Shown: piece by piece, positions 1-7,030 of the stretch
Position numbering within the stretch: position 1 is the first letter of the stretch
How the letters are laid out: each line of letters starts with the position of its first letter
Assembly: GCA_030641695.1 (NCBI GenBank)
Contig: DAOWGY010000086.1
Location: forward strand, 1 to 9,538
Direction of reading: 5' to 3'
Length of the DNA: 9,538 nucleotides
Source: Gammaproteobacteria bacterium
GTDB taxonomy: Bacteria; Pseudomonadota; Gammaproteobacteria; Steroidobacterales; Woeseiaceae
Notes under the pieces: model-generated
Told to the model about the DNA's origin: nothing
The model's input: only the letters and a program-made list of their open reading frames with translations
Database searches by the model: none
Program-made: the position numbers and the translations under genes

Positions 1-366
1 AAGGCCAAGCAACGGCGTTACCGCAGCGACCGTCCCCAGTGTCTCGAGGTAGCGCTCGAGTTCATGGACGACATGCCGACCTGTATCCTCAATCGCGTCT
101 TTCAGAATCACGCGGTCGCGGTCACGATTGATCAGGCCGGCCGCGAGTATCTGCCCAAGCGGCGATCCCTGGTGCAAACTCTGAATCTGCTTCTGGTCGA
201 GCTGCTCTTTCTTGACCCAGCCCCACACCTTGCTGGTCAGATCCTCCGGAATGACGCGCTTCTGTTGCAGCGTCCAGAAGCGTTCGAGGATGATCCCCAT
301 CGCGATGATCGCGCAGAGGATGATCGGCACCATCAGCCAACCACCGGATTTGACGATTTCAACCAT
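1..366 (-). CDS. ExbB/TolQ/MotA-family proton channel protein, partial (C-terminus beyond the window)
   Basis: The first 122 codons of an inner-membrane protein of the ExbB/TolQ/MotA family. In these complexes the protein forms a proton-conducting stator with an ExbD/TolR partner and passes energy to envelope processes. The visible part begins MVEIVKSGGWLMVPIILCAI. It has one clear membrane helix at about residues 9-29, then a charged cytoplasmic stretch with a Q/K-rich segment. The conserved GTVAAVTPLLGL, which leads into the second helix, lies at the window edge. Family members are roughly 200 residues, so about 80 are missing. The ATG at 366 is the only sensible start: no start codon occurs in frame just upstream, and the N-terminus matches the family. 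The Shine-Dalgarno is poor. It lies 59 bp behind comEC on the same strand, so co-transcription is likely. An exbD-like gene is expected next, outside the window. The particular Tol- or Ton-like partner cannot be told. Confidence 0.9.
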   Translation of the reverse strand, partial: MVEIVKSGGWLMVPIILCAIIAMGIILERFWTLQQKRVIPEDLTSKVWGWVKKEQLDQKQIQSLHQGSPLGQILAAGLINRDRDRVILKDAIEDTGRHVVHELERYLETLGTVAAVTPLLGL

Positions 367-425
367 GCAGGCAGACTCGGAGGAAAAATGAAATATACAG
401 CGCCGCGGGCGAAAATTCTCCCCGC

Positions 426-2723
426 TCAGCGATCGTCGCTTTCGTGCCACACGCGCCGGCTACGCTGCCGGTGGCGAGTGACGTCGACGATCCCGGCATC
501 CGCGCACAGCCGCACGCCAACTGCCCCGTCGGTAGCGGTCAGATGCAACTGGGAGCCCATCTCCTGCCAGCGTCCGACGACGCCCGGACGTGGCAGTCCC
601 CAACGATTGCCGTGACCTGCCGATACCAGGGCAATTGCGGGCGCAAGCGCGTTGACGAATGCGCGACTCGACGACGTCTCACTGCCATGATGCGGCACGA
701 TAACGACGTCGGCGCCTTCGACAAGGCCTGCACGCAACAGCGCCCGCTCGACCTCTGTCTCGATGTCGCCGGTTAGCCAAAGGCGCATCGCTCCAGCTTC
801 AATCACGATCACGCAGGACGCATTGTTACCTTTGTGACCCTGGCCGGCAGCCGGGTGCAATACGCGAAACCCGATTCCGTTCCACACCCAGGATGTACCA
901 CGGTGACAACGCGCCACGGGCATGTCGGCGTTGCCGATCGGCTCGCCGGCAATTACGTCGCCAACGCTGATACCGGCAAGCAAGTCATCGACGCCGCCGG
1001 CATGATCGAGATCGGAATGCGAAACGACCAGCCGGTCGATACGGTCAACACCCTGCCCCGACAGATACGGCAATACGACACGATCGATCATGCTGGCGCC
1101 ACCGCGAAAGGCCGGACCGGTGTCATACAACATCGTGTGTTGCCGTGTTCGCACGACAACCGCCAGTCCCTGCCCCACGTCGAGCATGCGCACGTCCACG
1201 CAAGCGTCTGGCGGGCCATCGATTCGACAGGTAACCACGGCGAGCACCGCGAGCCATGCAACCTGCCGGCCCGGCCAGCCTGGCGGCAACAGGATCCAGG
1301 GGAGAACCAGTATCACGTAAAACCAGCCGGTGCCGTCGATGACTGCGGTTCTGACACCTGAATACGGGATCGACAGGGACCGGTCGATAAGCCACTCGAG
1401 CAACTGAATACTCGTGGCAGAGACTCGTAGCGCAGCGTCGCCGAGAAACGCGAACGGACCATCGAGGATAAATCCCGCGAGCGCGAATGGAACGGTAACG
1501 AAGCTGAACACCGGCACCGCCATGAAATTGACGATCGGGGCAACGAAGGCAATACGTTGAAAGATGGCGACGGTGAGGGGCGCCAGGCCAAAGAGCAAGA
1601 ATATCTGCATTGTGGCGAGTTGCCTGGCGGCAGCGGTCGCACGCATTGGCCAGGAACCGGCCGGGCCTGCTCTGCCCCGCCTCGCAAACCACAGGAGCAA
1701 CAGCACGGCGACAAACGAGAGCTTGAAGCCTGGCGCCAGCGTCGACAGCGGATCATGGATTACTACCAGGAAGCAGGCCGCACTCAGGATCGTTACCGGA
1801 CTCGCCTGGCGAAACCGAGCGAGCACCAGGACCAGCAGGCACAGCATCAGTGTCGCGCGTTGCGCGGGGACAGCGAAGCCCGACAGTGACGAATACGCCG
1901 CAGCTGCCACGACCGAAATCAGCAACGCCACGCGTTGATAGTTGCCGCCAACGCGGGCCAGTGCACAGAGCACGAGCGCGACAAGATAGGTCAGCGTCGC
2001 AACGAGCCCTACGTGCAGTCCCGAGATCGCCATCAGGTGGCTGGTGCCGGATTGCGCATAGCGCAGCCATTGCTCGGGCGTAATCAGGTGACGCGCCCCA
2101 ACCGAGATTGCGGCAATGACAGCCGCGGCCTTGCGATCGTCAATAACCGATGACAGTCGTTTTATGAACGCCTGGCGCAAGTGGTTGAGTTCACCGCCTG
2201 CATCCGTCTGCAATCGTTCGTTGCGTTTGCCGCTCACAACGTAACCGGTTGCCCCGATCCGTTCGCGAAACAACCACGTCTCGTAGTCGAATACGCCGGG
2301 ATTGCTCGTGCCGCGCGGTCTCCGGAGACGCAATTCAAATTGCCACACGTCGCCGATCTCGGGTAGCTGCCATGGTTGGTACCAGCTAAGCCGAATCCTC
2401 GGGGGGACCCTGATGTCGTCGACGGGCTCGGCGATGAACCGGACTGCGTCGCCCCTGGATTGCGGAAAATCGATGATCCGCACCACGGCAACGATGCTGT
2501 CCCCCTCGAAACGCGGTTGCACGCGCGACTGGATGACTGCCGTCGTGTGCCACGCAAAAATCGTCACGCCGAGCGCGAACAGAACAGCCGCATGTCGCCC
2601 GGCGACGCGCAGCAGCAGTACAAAGCCGAGCAGAACCGGCAAGACAAGGTCGGAACTCACTGCAAAGCTGCTAAAGTGCAGCGCGTAAGCGCCTGCCAGC
2701 AGCCCCAGACAGGCTTTGATCAT
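426..2723 (-). CDS. comEC: ComEC/Rec2-family DNA internalization channel protein
   Basis: A 765-residue protein of the ComEC/Rec2 family, the inner-membrane channel that carries single-stranded DNA into the cytoplasm during natural transformation. The full architecture is present. Two N-terminal helices (about 5-60) are followed by an OB-like periplasmic domain (about 70-165). The competence core carries the diagnostic GTSHLMAISGLHVGL at 226-240 and many membrane helices up to about 500. A metallo-beta-lactamase-like domain (about 508-745) has HSDLDH at 569-574, TGD at 651-653 and PHHGS at 677-681. The length is normal for proteobacterial ComEC and no frame break is seen. The ATG at 2723 is preceded by a moderate AGGA. 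The gene diverges from the DUF2062 gene 64 bp away and is followed by the exbB-like gene. Family membership is very secure. Whether the host is competent cannot be judged, because comEC is widely kept in species not known to transform. Confidence 0.96.
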   Translation of the reverse strand: MIKACLGLLAGAYALHFSSFAVSSDLVLPVLLGFVLLLRVAGRHAAVLFALGVTIFAWHTTAVIQSRVQPRFEGDSIVAVVRIIDFPQSRGDAVRFIAEPVDDIRVPPRIRLSWYQPWQLPEIGDVWQFELRLRRPRGTSNPGVFDYETWLFRERIGATGYVVSGKRNERLQTDAGGELNHLRQAFIKRLSSVIDDRKAAAVIAAISVGARHLITPEQWLRYAQSGTSHLMAISGLHVGLVATLTYLVALVLCALARVGGNYQRVALLISVVAAAAYSSLSGFAVPAQRATLMLCLLVLVLARFRQASPVTILSAACFLVVIHDPLSTLAPGFKLSFVAVLLLLWFARRGRAGPAGSWPMRATAAARQLATMQIFLLFGLAPLTVAIFQRIAFVAPIVNFMAVPVFSFVTVPFALAGFILDGPFAFLGDAALRVSATSIQLLEWLIDRSLSIPYSGVRTAVIDGTGWFYVILVLPWILLPPGWPGRQVAWLAVLAVVTCRIDGPPDACVDVRMLDVGQGLAVVVRTRQHTMLYDTGPAFRGGASMIDRVVLPYLSGQGVDRIDRLVVSHSDLDHAGGVDDLLAGISVGDVIAGEPIGNADMPVARCHRGTSWVWNGIGFRVLHPAAGQGHKGNNASCVIVIEAGAMRLWLTGDIETEVERALLRAGLVEGADVVIVPHHGSETSSSRAFVNALAPAIALVSAGHGNRWGLPRPGVVGRWQEMGSQLHLTATDGAVGVRLCADAGIVDVTRHRQRSRRVWHESDDR

Positions 2724-2787
2724 CGCATTGCCGTCCTGCGCCAGCGGAGATGGTCCGTCTTTGTCAGGGAATCGGATTCAGCAACGA

Positions 2788-3309
2788 ATGCCAAGACGCT
2801 TTTTCAGGAAATTCGCCATGAAACGGCATCAGTTCAGTGAACGATGGTTCCTGACTCCGTTTCGGCACCTGACGGATGACCACCGGCTGTGGGGCATTCG
2901 CCGCAAAAACGTCGTACCAGCGGTAGCGATTGGCGTGTTTTTTGCGTTCATGCCCGTGCCGGGCCATCCGATCTGGGCATCGTTCGCCGCACTGGCCTGG
3001 CGTGTCAACATCCCGGTAGCGGCACTGACGACTTTTCTCGCCAACCCGTTGACGATAGGGCCGATGTACTTCTTTGCCTATCGCCTCGGCGCATGGTTAC
3101 TCAACATGGAGCAGCAACCATTCGATGTGGAAATGTCTTTCGACTGGGTTACGCACACGTTCGTCAACATCTGGCAGCCGATGTTGCTGGGCTGCTTATT
3201 GCTGGGCACGCTTTCGTCGCTGCTGGCCTATGTCGGGCTCGACCTGCTGTGGCGCTCGTCGTTGGGCAATTACAAAGATCGCAAACGCGAGCAACGCAAC
3301 AAGAAATAG
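2788..3309 (+). CDS. DUF2062 family membrane protein
   Basis: A 173-residue protein starting MPRRFFRKF, the usual beginning of DUF2062 proteins. These are small inner-membrane proteins of unknown function, common in Proteobacteria and often beside comEC or lol genes. A basic N-terminal segment (1-42) precedes hydrophobic helices at about 43-57, 62-85 and 91-106 and a last pair at about 130-155. The family motif ANPLTIGPMYFFAYRLG lies at 85-101. The tail is strongly charged and ends REQRNKK. I chose the ATG at 2788 because it matches family N-termini. An in-frame TTG at 2716 would add 24 residues and overlap the start of comEC. No strong Shine-Dalgarno precedes the ATG. The gene diverges from comEC and converges on lolD. 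Its last codons form one arm of a perfect inverted repeat shared with the end of lolD. No biochemical role can be assigned. Confidence 0.9.
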   Translation: MPRRFFRKFAMKRHQFSERWFLTPFRHLTDDHRLWGIRRKNVVPAVAIGVFFAFMPVPGHPIWASFAALAWRVNIPVAALTTFLANPLTIGPMYFFAYRLGAWLLNMEQQPFDVEMSFDWVTHTFVNIWQPMLLGCLLLGTLSSLLAYVGLDLLWRSSLGNYKDRKREQRNKK

Positions 3310-3339
3310 AGTGACAGTGACCCTATTTCTTGTTGCGTT
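3293..3339. repeat. 17-bp perfect inverted repeat joining the ends of the DUF2062 gene and lolD; possible bidirectional terminator
   Basis: The left arm (3293-3309) and right arm (3323-3339) are exact reverse complements separated by a 13-nt spacer. Each arm contains the last coding codons of one gene and its TAG stop: the DUF2062 gene on the plus strand and lolD on the minus strand. Both genes therefore end in the same five codons, R-N-K-K-stop. The transcript from either side would fold into a stable hairpin. The bases outside each stem are coding sequence, and no long U run follows, so it is not a textbook intrinsic terminator. It could still block convergent transcription or protect 3' ends. 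The structure is plain in the sequence; the function is inferred. Confidence 0.85.
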
Positions 3340-4021
3340 CGCGCAGGCGTCCATCCTCCAGCACGAGTACGCGATCCATGCGCTCCGCGATGGAGTGATC
3401 ATGCGTCACGATCACGAGGCTGGTCCGCAGTTCCCGGTTCAGCTCGAGCATCAGGCTCAACACGTGTTCGCCGTTGCCGGCATCGAGGTTACCGGTAGGC
3501 TCGTCCGCAAGCACCAGTTGCGGCCGCGTAATCAAGGCGCGCGCGACGGCCGCACGCTGCCGTTCGCCACCGGACAGCTCGCCCGGCTTGTGCGTCAGCC
3601 GCTCGCCCAGTCCTACACGGCTGAGTAGCTCGCGCGCTTTCGCAAACGCTTCAGACTTGGGATCCCTGCGTATCAAAAGCGGCATCGCCACATTTTCCTC
3701 GGCCGTGAACTCGGGCAACAGGTGATGGAACTGATACACGAAGCCGATATAACGGTTGCGCAGGTCGCCTTTCGCCTTCTCGTCGCCGCCATGCATTGCC
3801 TGGCCGTCGACCAGCACTGTGCCTTCATTCGGATCATCCAGACCACCCATGATCTGCAACAACGTGGTCTTACCCGAGCCCGACGTACCTATGATGGCGA
3901 CACGCTCCGCCGCTGCGACCGAAAGATCCACACCTTTCAGTACCTCGAGTTGCGTAGCGCCTTCCTCGAAACGCCGTACAACGCCGCGACACTCGAGCAC
4001 TGACTGCATTACGTCAGTCAT
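3323..4021 (-). CDS. lolD: LolD, ATPase of the lipoprotein-releasing ABC transporter
   Basis: A 232-residue ABC ATPase that powers LolC/LolE in pulling outer-membrane lipoproteins out of the inner membrane for transfer to LolA. All nucleotide-binding motifs are intact: Walker A GTSGSGKT at 45-52, Q-loop Q97 within VYQFHHLLPEF, signature LSGGERQR at 149-156, Walker B LVLADE at 169-174, the D-loop NLD and the switch histidine H207 in VTHD. The HHLLPEFTAEENV stretch after the Q-loop is typical of LolD rather than of the related MacB or FtsE. The start ATG (4021) lies inside the end of the upstream permease gene, with an 8-nt overlap (ATGACTGA), which suggests translational coupling. A second ATG four codons later (4009) is possible. 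A longer in-frame opening to 4123 lies within the permease gene and is rejected. The last codons share an inverted repeat with the convergent DUF2062 gene. Confidence 0.97.
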   Translation of the reverse strand: MTDVMQSVLECRGVVRRFEEGATQLEVLKGVDLSVAAAERVAIIGTSGSGKTTLLQIMGGLDDPNEGTVLVDGQAMHGGDEKAKGDLRNRYIGFVYQFHHLLPEFTAEENVAMPLLIRRDPKSEAFAKARELLSRVGLGERLTHKPGELSGGERQRAAVARALITRPQLVLADEPTGNLDAGNGEHVLSLMLELNRELRTSLVIVTHDHSIAERMDRVLVLEDGRLRERNKK

Positions 4022-5261
4022 AGCGCAGCGCCTCCGCAGGTGCCGTCCTGGCGGCAACCCAGGCCGGGTACAGCGTTGATCCGAGGGCCAGCACAAGTGC
4101 GATGGCGGCGATCTGGACGACATCCCATGGGCGCAGTTCCGATGGCAGGTCGCTGATGAAGTAGACGTCGGCAGCGAGGAATTTGATGCCGAAAATCGCT
4201 TCGAGGTAGGTCACTACGTTCTCCAGGTTGACGGCCAGCAGCACACCGAACAACACACCTGCCAGCGTACCGACGATGCCGATGACGCTGCCTTGTGTCA
4301 CGAAAATCTTGAGTATGCTCGATGGTCGGGCACCGACCGTGCGCAGGATCGCAATGTCAGCCTGCTTATCCTTCACGACCATGACGAGCGTCGACACGAT
4401 ATTGAATGCGGCGACCGCAATCACAAGCAACAGAATCACGAATAGTATCGACTTCGTAATCTGAATCGAGCGAAAGAAATTGACGTGGCGTCGCGTCCAG
4501 TCGCTGATCAACACGAGCGTGCCGTGCTCGAGGGCAACTTCGCGGACGATCGCGTGGGCCTCGAATATCTCCGTCACGGCGAGCCGCATTCCCGTAACCG
4601 AGTCCTTCTTGCGGTAGAGCTTTTGCGCATCGGAGATGTTGAGAAATGCAAGGCGACGATCGAATTCGTACATGCCGACGCGGTAGACACCGCTCACTGT
4701 AAAGCGCTTGGTTCTTGGCACGACGCCGGCCGGCGTTACGATGCCTTCGGCAAGTATCACGGTCACCTTGTCGCCGATGTCGACGTCGAGTTCGTTCGCA
4801 AGTTCGACTCCGAGCACGATGTTGAATTCGCCGGCTTCGAGACTCCCCAACTCGCCATCCAGCATCAGTCCCGAGACTCCCGATACCGCGTCTTCCTGTT
4901 GCGGATCGATACCGCGCAGTTCCGCACCGCTCAGTTGTTCGCCGAAGACCATGAGCGCCTGCCCGCTGACGTAGGGCGCAGCCGCCGTTACCCTGTCATT
5001 CCGCTCGGCCGTGCGCCGCAAGTCCTGCCACCCGGTCAGTTCACCCGCGACGCCTTCGATACTCGCGTGCGCCGTCATCGCAAGAAGGCGGTCCTTGAGC
5101 TCCCTCTCGAAGCCGTTGACAACAGACAATACGATGATCAGCACAGACACAGCGATGGCGATGCCGAGCATCGATATTGCAGAAATCAGCGAGACGAAAC
5201 TATTGCTGCTGCGCGAGCGCACATAGCGATTGCCAATCCATGTTTCGAAACTTCGACCCAT
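4014..5261 (-). CDS. lolC: Lipoprotein-releasing ABC transporter permease, LolC-like
   Basis: A 415-residue permease of the LolC/LolE family. The topology is standard: one N-terminal helix (about 24-48), a large periplasmic domain (about 50-268) and three C-terminal helices (about 270-296, 315-347, 380-400), ending YPAWVAARTAPAEALRYD. The periplasmic segment at about 171-187 contains TPAGVVPRTKRF. By my recall of the E. coli proteins this resembles the LolC hook (TPMGRIPSQRLF), which docks LolA, more than the corresponding LolE stretch. The following LNISDAQKLYR also resembles LolC. I therefore call this gene LolC-like and infer that it binds LolA. Other parts of the protein are LolE-like, so a LolF-type annotation is also defensible. 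It starts at the ATG at 5261, 5 bp after the stop of the upstream permease, with an AGG just upstream, and overlaps lolD by 8 nt. Confidence 0.9.
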   Translation of the reverse strand: MGRSFETWIGNRYVRSRSSNSFVSLISAISMLGIAIAVSVLIIVLSVVNGFERELKDRLLAMTAHASIEGVAGELTGWQDLRRTAERNDRVTAAAPYVSGQALMVFGEQLSGAELRGIDPQQEDAVSGVSGLMLDGELGSLEAGEFNIVLGVELANELDVDIGDKVTVILAEGIVTPAGVVPRTKRFTVSGVYRVGMYEFDRRLAFLNISDAQKLYRKKDSVTGMRLAVTEIFEAHAIVREVALEHGTLVLISDWTRRHVNFFRSIQITKSILFVILLLVIAVAAFNIVSTLVMVVKDKQADIAILRTVGARPSSILKIFVTQGSVIGIVGTLAGVLFGVLLAVNLENVVTYLEAIFGIKFLAADVYFISDLPSELRPWDVVQIAAIALVLALGSTLYPAWVAARTAPAEALRYD

Positions 5262-5266
5262 TGCGC

Positions 5267-6514
5267 CTACTCGTATCGTAACGCTAGCGCGGGATTGACG
5301 AGCGCCGCGCGCCGCGCCGGATACAGCGTTGCCAGCGAAGTCAGAACGAACGCGGCGATGGCGATCGTCGTGACATCAGCCCACTCCAGTTCGGACGGAA
5401 TCTTGGTGACGTAGTAGACGTCACCCGGCATGATCTGAAAGCCGAAAAGTTGTTCAAGCACAGGTACGATCACGGGTACGTTGACCGCCAGTACCACGCC
5501 GAGCAGAACGCCGACAAAAACTCCGGCCCAGCCAATCACTGCGCCCTGTACGAAGAACACGCGCACCACACCGTTCGGCCCCATGCCGAGCGTTCTCAGA
5601 ATCGCAATATCGTTGGTCTTGTCAGTTACGACCATCACGAGACTGGCAACAATATTGAAAGCCGCTACACCGATGATCAGCGACAGGATCAGCGACATCA
5701 TCGTCTTCTCGAGTTTGATTGCACGAAAATAGCTTGCGTTCTCGATCGTCCAATCACTGGTGTGAACGTCGCCGAGACGCATCCGCAGTCGCTCCGCAAT
5801 CGCGGGCGCTGCCATGACGTCGTGTGCCCGAAAACGGACCGCGCTGACTTCATCGCCAAGCCCGAGAATGTCCGCCGCATCATGCGCGTTAACAAGCGCG
5901 AGAATACTGTCGTGATCCTGTAAACCCGCCTCGAACACGCCACGCATGATAAATCGCTTGAGCACCGGCTCCATCGTGCCATCGCCGACCGGGCGCGGTA
6001 TCAACAGCACGACACCGTCGCCGATGCGGACGCCGAGATCGTACGCGAGCACGCGACCGAGAATAATGCCGCGGCTCCCCACTTGCAGATTCGACAAGTC
6101 GCCGTCGAGCAGGTTGATGACCTCGCCCGACAAGCGCTCTTCATAGTCCGGGTAGATACCGTGCACGAGCACAGCCTGCAGATCGCGACCCGACTGAATC
6201 ATGCCTTCGAATTGCACAACCGGCGCAGCAGCCGCAACGCCTTCCTCGACCTCGGTATCTTCGACGAGTTGCCTCCAGTCATCCGTGACACCATCCGGAC
6301 CCGTGACAAGTCCGTGCGCCGACATGCTGAGCAATCGGCTGCGAAGTTCTCCTTCGAATCCGTTCATAACGGACAGGATTACGATCAATGCCGCGACTCC
6401 CAGAGCGATGCCGAGCAAAGAAATTAGCGTTATGAACGATACGAATCGGGTGCGGCGCTTCGCGCGCAAATAGCGAAGCCCGACAAACAGTTCGACGGGG
6501 TTAATCATCGCCAC
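5267..6514 (-). CDS. lolE: Lipoprotein-releasing ABC transporter permease, LolE-like
   Basis: A 415-residue paralogue of the next permease, with the same layout: helix at about 24-50, periplasmic domain (about 52-268), then helices at about 271-296, 315-347 and 378-399. The N-terminus (GLRYLRAKRRTRFVSFI) and the RTLG coupling segment near 307-310 are typical of the family. Periplasmic stretches such as AAAAPVVQFEGMIQSG (95-109), and LQDHDSILAL (198-207) after a hook region without the LolC TP...P pattern, look most like E. coli LolE. In the Lol system LolE contacts the lipoprotein substrate, and I infer that role here. It is the first gene of the operon. The frame opens with GTG at 6514 or ATG at 6508; neither has a clear Shine-Dalgarno. 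A TTTAAT at 6522-6517 on the coding strand would place transcription start near 6510, but no -35 box accompanies it. The two-residue difference in the start does not affect the call. Confidence 0.88.
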   Translation of the reverse strand: MAMINPVELFVGLRYLRAKRRTRFVSFITLISLLGIALGVAALIVILSVMNGFEGELRSRLLSMSAHGLVTGPDGVTDDWRQLVEDTEVEEGVAAAAPVVQFEGMIQSGRDLQAVLVHGIYPDYEERLSGEVINLLDGDLSNLQVGSRGIILGRVLAYDLGVRIGDGVVLLIPRPVGDGTMEPVLKRFIMRGVFEAGLQDHDSILALVNAHDAADILGLGDEVSAVRFRAHDVMAAPAIAERLRMRLGDVHTSDWTIENASYFRAIKLEKTMMSLILSLIIGVAAFNIVASLVMVVTDKTNDIAILRTLGMGPNGVVRVFFVQGAVIGWAGVFVGVLLGVVLAVNVPVIVPVLEQLFGFQIMPGDVYYVTKIPSELEWADVTTIAIAAFVLTSLATLYPARRAALVNPALALRYE

Positions 6515-6634
6515 GCATTAAACCACAATACGTAACGCGCGGGCGGTGGCGGCGGACCACCTGGAAAATGTGACGCAGCTCTCATTCCCGCGATCTGTGA
6601 TCCGCGCGGGACCACAAACCGGGCATCTAAGCTG

Positions 6635-6663
6635 TTTTTTGCCCCCTCCACGAGTGCTATATT
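6635..6663 (+). promoter_or_regulatory. Predicted extended -10 promoter for the small exported protein gene
   Basis: TGC-TATATT at 6655-6663 is an extended -10 element. The only -35 candidate at 17-bp spacing is TTTTTT at 6635-6640, which is weak. This is acceptable because extended -10 promoters tolerate poor -35 boxes. Transcription would start near 6670, giving a leader of about 21 nt that includes the Shine-Dalgarno. It lies in the 176-bp gap between the divergent lol operon and this gene. This is a prediction from sequence only. Confidence 0.5.
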
Positions 6664-6679
6664 GCTCCGGCAAGCATTC

Positions 6680-6686
6680 GGAGAGG
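6680..6686 (+). promoter_or_regulatory. Strong Shine-Dalgarno (GGAGAGG) for the small exported protein
   Basis: GGAGAGG ends 4 nt before the ATG at 6691, and the GGAG core ends 7 nt before it. This is the clearest ribosome-binding site in the window. It fixes the start of the 91-residue protein and supports it as a real gene. Confidence 0.8.
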
Positions 6687-6690
6687 CACC

Positions 6691-6966
6691 ATGCACAAGT
6701 TGCGCATATTCACGATCGTCGCCATGGCCATCGGCCTGATGGCAGGCGCCAATGCAGAAACAGTACAAACTTCCACCATCAGTGCGGGAGAAGACGGCTC
6801 GCGCCCAATGCGGGGCACGACCCAGGCTCAGGTCGAGTCCAAGTACGGCAGCCCGGTATCGAAAAAGGCCGCTATCGGCGAACCGCCGATCTCGAGCTGG
6901 GAATACCAGGACTTCACGGTGTACTTCGAGTACGACCGGGTGATCCACGCGGTCCTGAGGCGCTAG
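6691..6966 (+). CDS. Small exported hypothetical protein with a BamE/SmpA-like motif
   Basis: A 91-residue protein with a clear Sec signal peptide: basic MHKLR, a hydrophobic core (IFTIVAMAIGLMAG) and an ANA cleavage site at 20-22. The mature part is about 69 residues. It contains RGTTQAQVESKYGSP (41-55), which resembles the turn of BamE/SmpA-type domains, followed by GEPPISSWEYQDFTVYFEYD (63-82) and VIHAVLR. Proteins of this pattern are recurrent hypotheticals in gammaproteobacteria. There is no lipobox cysteine, so a soluble periplasmic location is likely. The gene has its own promoter, a strong Shine-Dalgarno and an intrinsic terminator, so it appears to be a single-gene transcript between the lol operon and mfd. 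The BamE-like fold is an inference from a short motif. No function can be assigned and no partner is visible. Confidence 0.85.
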   Translation: MHKLRIFTIVAMAIGLMAGANAETVQTSTISAGEDGSRPMRGTTQAQVESKYGSPVSKKAAIGEPPISSWEYQDFTVYFEYDRVIHAVLRR

Positions 6967-6988
6967 ACAGACCACAAACCCTTATCTC

Positions 6989-7015
6989 AACGCCCGGGCA
7001 CTGCTCGGGCGTTTT
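6989..7015 (+). terminator. Intrinsic terminator after the small exported protein gene
   Basis: An 11-bp GC-rich stem (AACGCCCGGGC pairing with GCTCGGGCGTT, one G-U pair) closes a 3-nt ACT loop and runs into TTTT. It begins 22 bp after the TAG stop of the small gene. A true intrinsic terminator here would separate this gene from mfd, so mfd needs its own promoter. Confidence 0.88.
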
Positions 7016-7030
7016 CGTATCCGTGGGAAT

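Noticed and set aside
569..574. ComEC metallo-beta-lactamase motif HSDLDH (protein residues 569-574) considered as a degenerate HxHxDH
   Set aside because: The HxDxDH form is usual for the ComEC C-terminal domain, so it is not a sign of inactivation.
2716..2787. TTG start extending the DUF2062 protein by 24 residues
   Set aside because: It would overlap the start of comEC, and the family typically begins MPRRFF, as at 2788.
4019..4123. Longer LolD start adding 34 residues
   Set aside because: The extra residues are an out-of-frame reading of the lolC-like C-terminus and do not resemble any LolD N-terminus. The ATG at 4021 matches the family.
4485..5414. A 309-codon open frame on the plus strand
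   Set aside because: It lies antisense to the lolC-like gene and the end of lolE. Its product has no membrane segment, motif or family resemblance, while the minus-strand proteins are clearly conserved.
6590..6611. Imperfect palindrome (CGCGATC-TGT-GATCCGCG) in the lolE to small-gene gap, considered as an operator
   Set aside because: The arms are offset by an extra base, it matches no operator I recognise, and there is no second copy. It may be chance in GC-rich sequence.
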